From Lachnospiraceae bacterium (GTDB lineage Bacteria; Bacillota; Clostridia; Lachnospirales; Lachnospiraceae): DNA of 64,000 nucleotides. Numbering within the stretch: position 1 is the first letter of the stretch; every line of letters starts with the position of its first letter. Shown piece after piece: positions 59,888 to 64,000 of this stretch. Where the stretch lies: contig JAILAN010000027.1 in NCBI GenBank assembly GCA_024681595.1, positions 1 through 64,000 on the forward strand, in the 5' to 3' direction. The translations under genes were made by a program, and so were the position numbers. The notes beneath the pieces were generated by a model that was given only the letters and a program-made list of their open reading frames with translations, was not told the origin of the DNA and searched no databases.

Positions 59888-59995
59888 ATACCTTCTCCTT
59901 TCAATGACTATATACCCCATCCGGTGTGCAATTATATACACCAATATGATAGAATTATAAAAAAAAAATAGGTTCATTTCAACAAGGCACAGCAT

Positions 59996-61162
59996 ATGTA
60001 TCAAAGAAAATACACAAAGATCTGTGGTATTATAGCCGAATATAATCCATTGCATAAAGGACACGTTCACCACCTTAATAAAGCGGCACAGATATCCGGA
60101 TGTGAGCACAGGATTGTTATAATGAGCGGTGATTTTGTCCAGCGAGGCGCCCCTGCCATATGCAATAAATATGAGCGTACCAGAATGGCGCTGTTATCCG
60201 GAGCAGATCTTGTCATTGAACTTCCTGTTGTTTATTCTCTTTCCAGTGCCGAGGGATTTGCCCGTGGTGCTGTCAGTATTCTTAATTCACTTGGATGTGT
60301 TGACAGTCTGTGCTTTGGTTCGGAATGCGGGAATATTGATTTATTAATAGAGCAGTCAAAAAAAGCAGTTGCGCGTTCTGATATTAGAAAAGATATAAAA
60401 AGCGGAATGTCATTTGCCGCATCATTGGGAAGATCGCATTCTGATGATGATGGGAGTAAAGAATTGATCTTATCTCCTAATAATATACTCGGGATAGAGT
60501 ATCTTAAGGCTCTCGAACATACAGGGAGCACTATAAAGCCATGTACCATACCCCGTTTGGGTTCTTCATACAATGATGAGGATCTTGGCACGCACACAGA
60601 ATATGCTTCTGCCAAAGCAATACGTTCTTCCATTATGGACAGCAGAACCGATCATATTGCTTATATTCCGGAATATGTCCGCAATATTCTATCCGATACC
60701 AATTTGGTTTATCCCGATATGTTCTCTGATATGCTGTTCTATAAACTTATAACCGAATCATCCAACGGTTTTACTTCATACCTGGATGTCAATGAAGAGC
60801 TATCTAACAAGATAAAAAAGAACCTACATTCATTTGATTCCATATCCTCATTTACCATGCTCTTAAAATCAAAAAATCTGACTTACACCAGAATATCCAG
60901 GTGTCTGTTTCATATACTTCTGGGCATAAAAAAAGAAGACGCTTTCGCATCTCCTCAATATATCAGGATACTGGGCTTCAGAAAAGGATCATCCGATATT
61001 CTCAGCACCGTCAAAAAATGCTCTACAGTACCGATCATCACTAAACTGGCTGATGCTGAAATGAATCCCATGCTCAGAAAAGATATCTTCAGTTCCTCCG
61101 TCTACGAGCAGGCTGCAGGAAGCCATCTGAATGAATATCGTATGTCACCGGTCATCATCTGA
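59996..61162 (+). CDS. tmcAL: nucleotidyltransferase-family protein, TmcAL/YlbM-like tRNA(Met) cytidine acetate ligase
   Basis: 388 aa; CGIIAEYNPLHKGHVHHLNKAA HIGH-like motif; VIMSGDFVQRGAPAICNKYERTRMAL; next to pta/ackA/yceD/rpmF. Confidence 0.9.
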   Translation: MYQRKYTKICGIIAEYNPLHKGHVHHLNKAAQISGCEHRIVIMSGDFVQRGAPAICNKYERTRMALLSGADLVIELPVVYSLSSAEGFARGAVSILNSLGCVDSLCFGSECGNIDLLIEQSKKAVARSDIRKDIKSGMSFAASLGRSHSDDDGSKELILSPNNILGIEYLKALEHTGSTIKPCTIPRLGSSYNDEDLGTHTEYASAKAIRSSIMDSRTDHIAYIPEYVRNILSDTNLVYPDMFSDMLFYKLITESSNGFTSYLDVNEELSNKIKKNLHSFDSISSFTMLLKSKNLTYTRISRCLFHILLGIKKEDAFASPQYIRILGFRKGSSDILSTVKKCSTVPIITKLADAEMNPMLRKDIFSSSVYEQAAGSHLNEYRMSPVII

Positions 61163-61167
61163 CACTA

Positions 61168-62526
61168 CTACGAGATATCGTGTGCAATGATCCTGTTCCT
61201 TCCATGTTCCTTACCGTAATACAGTCTGTTATCGGCATCCGAAATATAAGTATCTATCCTGTGTTTTATAACATCATCATGCCCGTCAGTTTTTTTGCAG
61301 GCCATAATGAGTTCTTCATTATCAAAATCAGCCTTGTCACATTCAACGGCACCCAGCGTCATCGTGACCATGATCGTATATTCTCCGCTCACGATCTGCA
61401 GATCACGTATTTGATCAAGCAGTTCTTCAAGATATGACTTGCACTTATCCAAAACACAGTCTTCAAATATCAGCAGAAATTCCTCTCCGCCCCATCTGAT
61501 GGCATAGCCTTTGCCCATCATGAATCTCTTGATAGTAGAAGATACTGCTATCAAAACCGCATCTCCTGCTTCGTGTCCGTATGTGTCATTTACTTTCTTG
61601 AAAAAATCTATATCGCCGATAGTAACACAGAATCTTACACCCTTATTGATATAAGAGATAACAGTATTGTTCAGGTGCGTATAAGCAGAACGGCGATTGT
61701 TTAGAGATGTCAGCTGATCCTCTTCAACAAGCTTTCGAAGAGATGCGGCCGTCTTGACCGCGCTGTTGCCCATTTTGCCAAGCTCATCATCTCTTGATAC
61801 CACACTGTTGTCCATTGACGAAGTAAAATCACCCTTTGCAAGTCCAGCCATATACTTTTGGATCTTATGGATAGTATCGATAAGCTTGCCTGAATACTTG
61901 ATCGAGAAAAAGCATGCGGAAAGCATGGAAAGAAATGCTATTATCAAAATAGGAACAAGTGTTTTCCAGGCCAGCGGTGAAACATAAGCCGAATCCTCCA
62001 GTATACACAGCATACCGATAACATTTTCATCCGCATCATGTATTGGAGTATAAAATGCAAAATAATCATTCTTGCCGAAACTGACGTTTGAGTAAAAACA
62101 GTCTTTATTTCCGACTATCACATCATTATAGATCACGTCGGAATCGCCCGCACCGATGATGCGTTCTCCGTAAGCATTCCTCAAAGTAGTTATAACAACA
62201 TACTGCTGATAACAGAAGGTGATATCAATTCCTGTCTTATCCTTAATGGAATCTATATATTCATAATCGCCATTGATCATTTTATCGCCTTTGTAAAAGT
62301 CAATAGCATCATTTGATGATTCGTATCTGTAATCACCCGGATACAACATATCATATCCGACAAGGACAGCATTGGACATGTTCCTTAACTGTTGTTCTAT
62401 ATTCTTGTTAAGAGAACGAAGGACCAGTGACGAACCCGAAACAGTAATGATAAAACCCATGATCAGCATGGGTATGATAGTTATAGTCAGAAATGATAGA
62501 GTAATTCCACCCGGTTTCTTTTTCAT
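61168..62526 (-). CDS. membrane sensor diguanylate cyclase (Cache-like, HAMP, GGEEF)
   Basis: 452 aa; two TM segments flanking extracellular domain; DQLTSLNNRRSAYTHL...AIRWGGEEFLLIFE. Confidence 0.9.
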   Translation of the reverse strand: MKKKPGGITLSFLTITIIPMLIMGFIITVSGSSLVLRSLNKNIEQQLRNMSNAVLVGYDMLYPGDYRYESSNDAIDFYKGDKMINGDYEYIDSIKDKTGIDITFCYQQYVVITTLRNAYGERIIGAGDSDVIYNDVIVGNKDCFYSNVSFGKNDYFAFYTPIHDADENVIGMLCILEDSAYVSPLAWKTLVPILIIAFLSMLSACFFSIKYSGKLIDTIHKIQKYMAGLAKGDFTSSMDNSVVSRDDELGKMGNSAVKTAASLRKLVEEDQLTSLNNRRSAYTHLNNTVISYINKGVRFCVTIGDIDFFKKVNDTYGHEAGDAVLIAVSSTIKRFMMGKGYAIRWGGEEFLLIFEDCVLDKCKSYLEELLDQIRDLQIVSGEYTIMVTMTLGAVECDKADFDNEELIMACKKTDGHDDVIKHRIDTYISDADNRLYYGKEHGRNRIIAHDIS

Positions 62527-62563
62527 GATCTCCTCCGGCTAATAAACTCGCATGAAAACCAAG

Positions 62564-63928
62564 TCAGTTTTTAAAACTGTGAATAGGGGCCGGAATACGG
62601 CCTTTACGTGCAATGAAATCATCGCAGGAATACTGATTTACATCCATGATGGGAGCATGTCCCAGCAATCCGCCAAAATTTGCATGATCTCCGGGCTTTT
62701 TGCCGACAACAGGGATGATACGAACAGCTGTGGTTTTCTGATTGATCATTCCGATAGCCATTTCGTCGGCTATTATACCGGATATCGTAGAGCTTTTTGT
62801 ATCTCCCGGAATAGCGATCATATCAAGTCCTACAGAGCATACACATGTCATTGCTTCAAGCTTCTCTATAGTAAGTGAACCCCTTGTAGCAGCATCTATC
62901 ATACCCTGGTCCTCAGATACGGGAATAAATGCTCCGGACAGACCTCCTACATATGAAGCCGCCATAACGCCGCCCTTTTTAACCTGATCGTTTAGGATGG
63001 CAAGCGCTGCAGTTGTGCCGGGAGCCCCTGCACTCTCCAGACCCATTTCACACAGAATATCAGCAACGGAATCGCCTATCGCAGGTGTGGGAGCCAAAGA
63101 CAGATCGACTATGCCGAAAGGAACGCCAAGTCTTTTGGAAGCTTCCATGGCAACCAGCTGTCCGACTCTGGTAACCTTACAGGCCGTTGTTTTTATTGTT
63201 TCACAAAGTACCTCAAAGCTCTCACCACGGACTTTTTCAAGCGCAGTCTTAACAACTCCGGGACCTGAAACCCCAACATTTATTACCTTGTCTCCTTCGG
63301 TAACACCATGAAAAGCTCCGGCCATAAACGGATTATCATCCGGTGCATTACACAGCACAACCAGTTTGGTGCATCCGATCGAATCATTATCCTTTGTCAG
63401 CTCAGCCGTCTTTTTGATCACATCGCCCATAAGTCTGACAGCATCCATATCAATTCCCGTTCTGGTCGAGCCCACATTAACGGAGCTCATAATTCTTTCG
63501 GTGGAAGAAAGAGCGATCGGTATTGAACGGATCAGCAGTTCATCTGCTTTGGTCATTCCCTTCGCAACCAGTGCGGAATAACCACCTATAAAGTTCACTC
63601 CGACTTCTTTTGCGACCTCATCAAGTGTTACCGCTATGGAAGCAAAATCCTCCTCAGTGCGGCAAGCGCTTCCTCCGATAAGACCTATCGGAGTAACTGA
63701 TATCCTCTTGTTAACTATCGGGATCCCATAATATCTGGATATCTTATCGCCTGTTGCAACCAGATCCTTAGCCGAATCATAGATTTTGTCATGTATGTTT
63801 TTTTTCAGCTTATAAAGATCCGAATCTATACAGTCAAGCAAAGAGATACCCAGCGTAATGGTACGTACATCAAGGTTCTCCTTGGAGATCATTTCATTTG
63901 TTTCAGATACTTCTCTTAAATTTATCAT
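62564..63928 (-). CDS. PFL family protein (UPF0210/DUF711)
   Basis: 454 aa; [45 protein letters not shown]-type region. Confidence 0.92.
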   Translation of the reverse strand: MINLREVSETNEMISKENLDVRTITLGISLLDCIDSDLYKLKKNIHDKIYDSAKDLVATGDKISRYYGIPIVNKRISVTPIGLIGGSACRTEEDFASIAVTLDEVAKEVGVNFIGGYSALVAKGMTKADELLIRSIPIALSSTERIMSSVNVGSTRTGIDMDAVRLMGDVIKKTAELTKDNDSIGCTKLVVLCNAPDDNPFMAGAFHGVTEGDKVINVGVSGPGVVKTALEKVRGESFEVLCETIKTTACKVTRVGQLVAMEASKRLGVPFGIVDLSLAPTPAIGDSVADILCEMGLESAGAPGTTAALAILNDQVKKGGVMAASYVGGLSGAFIPVSEDQGMIDAATRGSLTIEKLEAMTCVCSVGLDMIAIPGDTKSSTISGIIADEMAIGMINQKTTAVRIIPVVGKKPGDHANFGGLLGHAPIMDVNQYSCDDFIARKGRIPAPIHSFKN

Positions 63929-63939
63929 GTCTACCTCAC

Positions 63940-64000
63940 CTAGAATCTGTGCATCTTTTCAAAGATCTCTTCTTTCTGGGCTTTGATGATAACACCTATA
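63940..64000 (-). CDS. ACT domain protein (UPF0237), partial C-terminus
   Basis: Minus-strand translation ...[19 protein letters not shown]; typical neighbor of the PFL family gene. Confidence 0.75.
   Translation of the reverse strand, partial: IGVIIKAQKEEIFEKMHRF

Noticed and set aside
58886-60109. Pta ORF extended to 60109 with a hydrophobic N-terminal extension
   Set aside because: The extension overlaps the divergent promoter region and tmcAL start, and Pta family proteins begin at the internal MSYIDMIKEKARMDKKT start (59887).
1-64000. CRISPR array, prophage, transposase or defense island
   Set aside because: No periodic repeat-spacer structure and no recognizable cas, transposase, integrase or restriction-modification proteins in the ORF track.

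Overview
This looks like a chromosomal segment from a motile, Lachnospiraceae-like Firmicute; the taxonomy is inferred from gene content and gene order only. Almost everything is on the minus strand. It carries amino-acid biosynthesis genes (asd, argH, serCA, leuB-ilvD-ilvB, proA, ilvA), a potABCD polyamine transporter, and a conserved translation/secretion/cell-division block (rplS-trmD-rimM-khpA-rpsP-ffh-ylxM, ftsY-smc-rnc-acpP-plsX-rpmF-yceD-ackA-pta). There is one tRNA-Thr(CGU) and several hairpin terminators. I saw no CRISPR array, transposon, prophage or rRNA. The most notable observation is a 810-aa GlgB-family protein (7847-10279) in which all three GH13 catalytic carboxylates appear replaced (D to N, E to Q, D to N), followed by a long charged coiled-coil tail. 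A second candidate pseudoenzyme is a PgpH-like 7TM-HD protein next to phoH (34559-35761) that has lost most HD metal ligands. Other items are a LacI-type sugar-binding domain fused to a GGDEF diguanylate cyclase, a PAS/degenerate-GGDEF/EAL protein, an AAA ATPase overlapping topB, and a stand-alone FlhB-C/FliK-like pair in the rnhB operon. All homology statements come from reading translated motifs; no database search was run.
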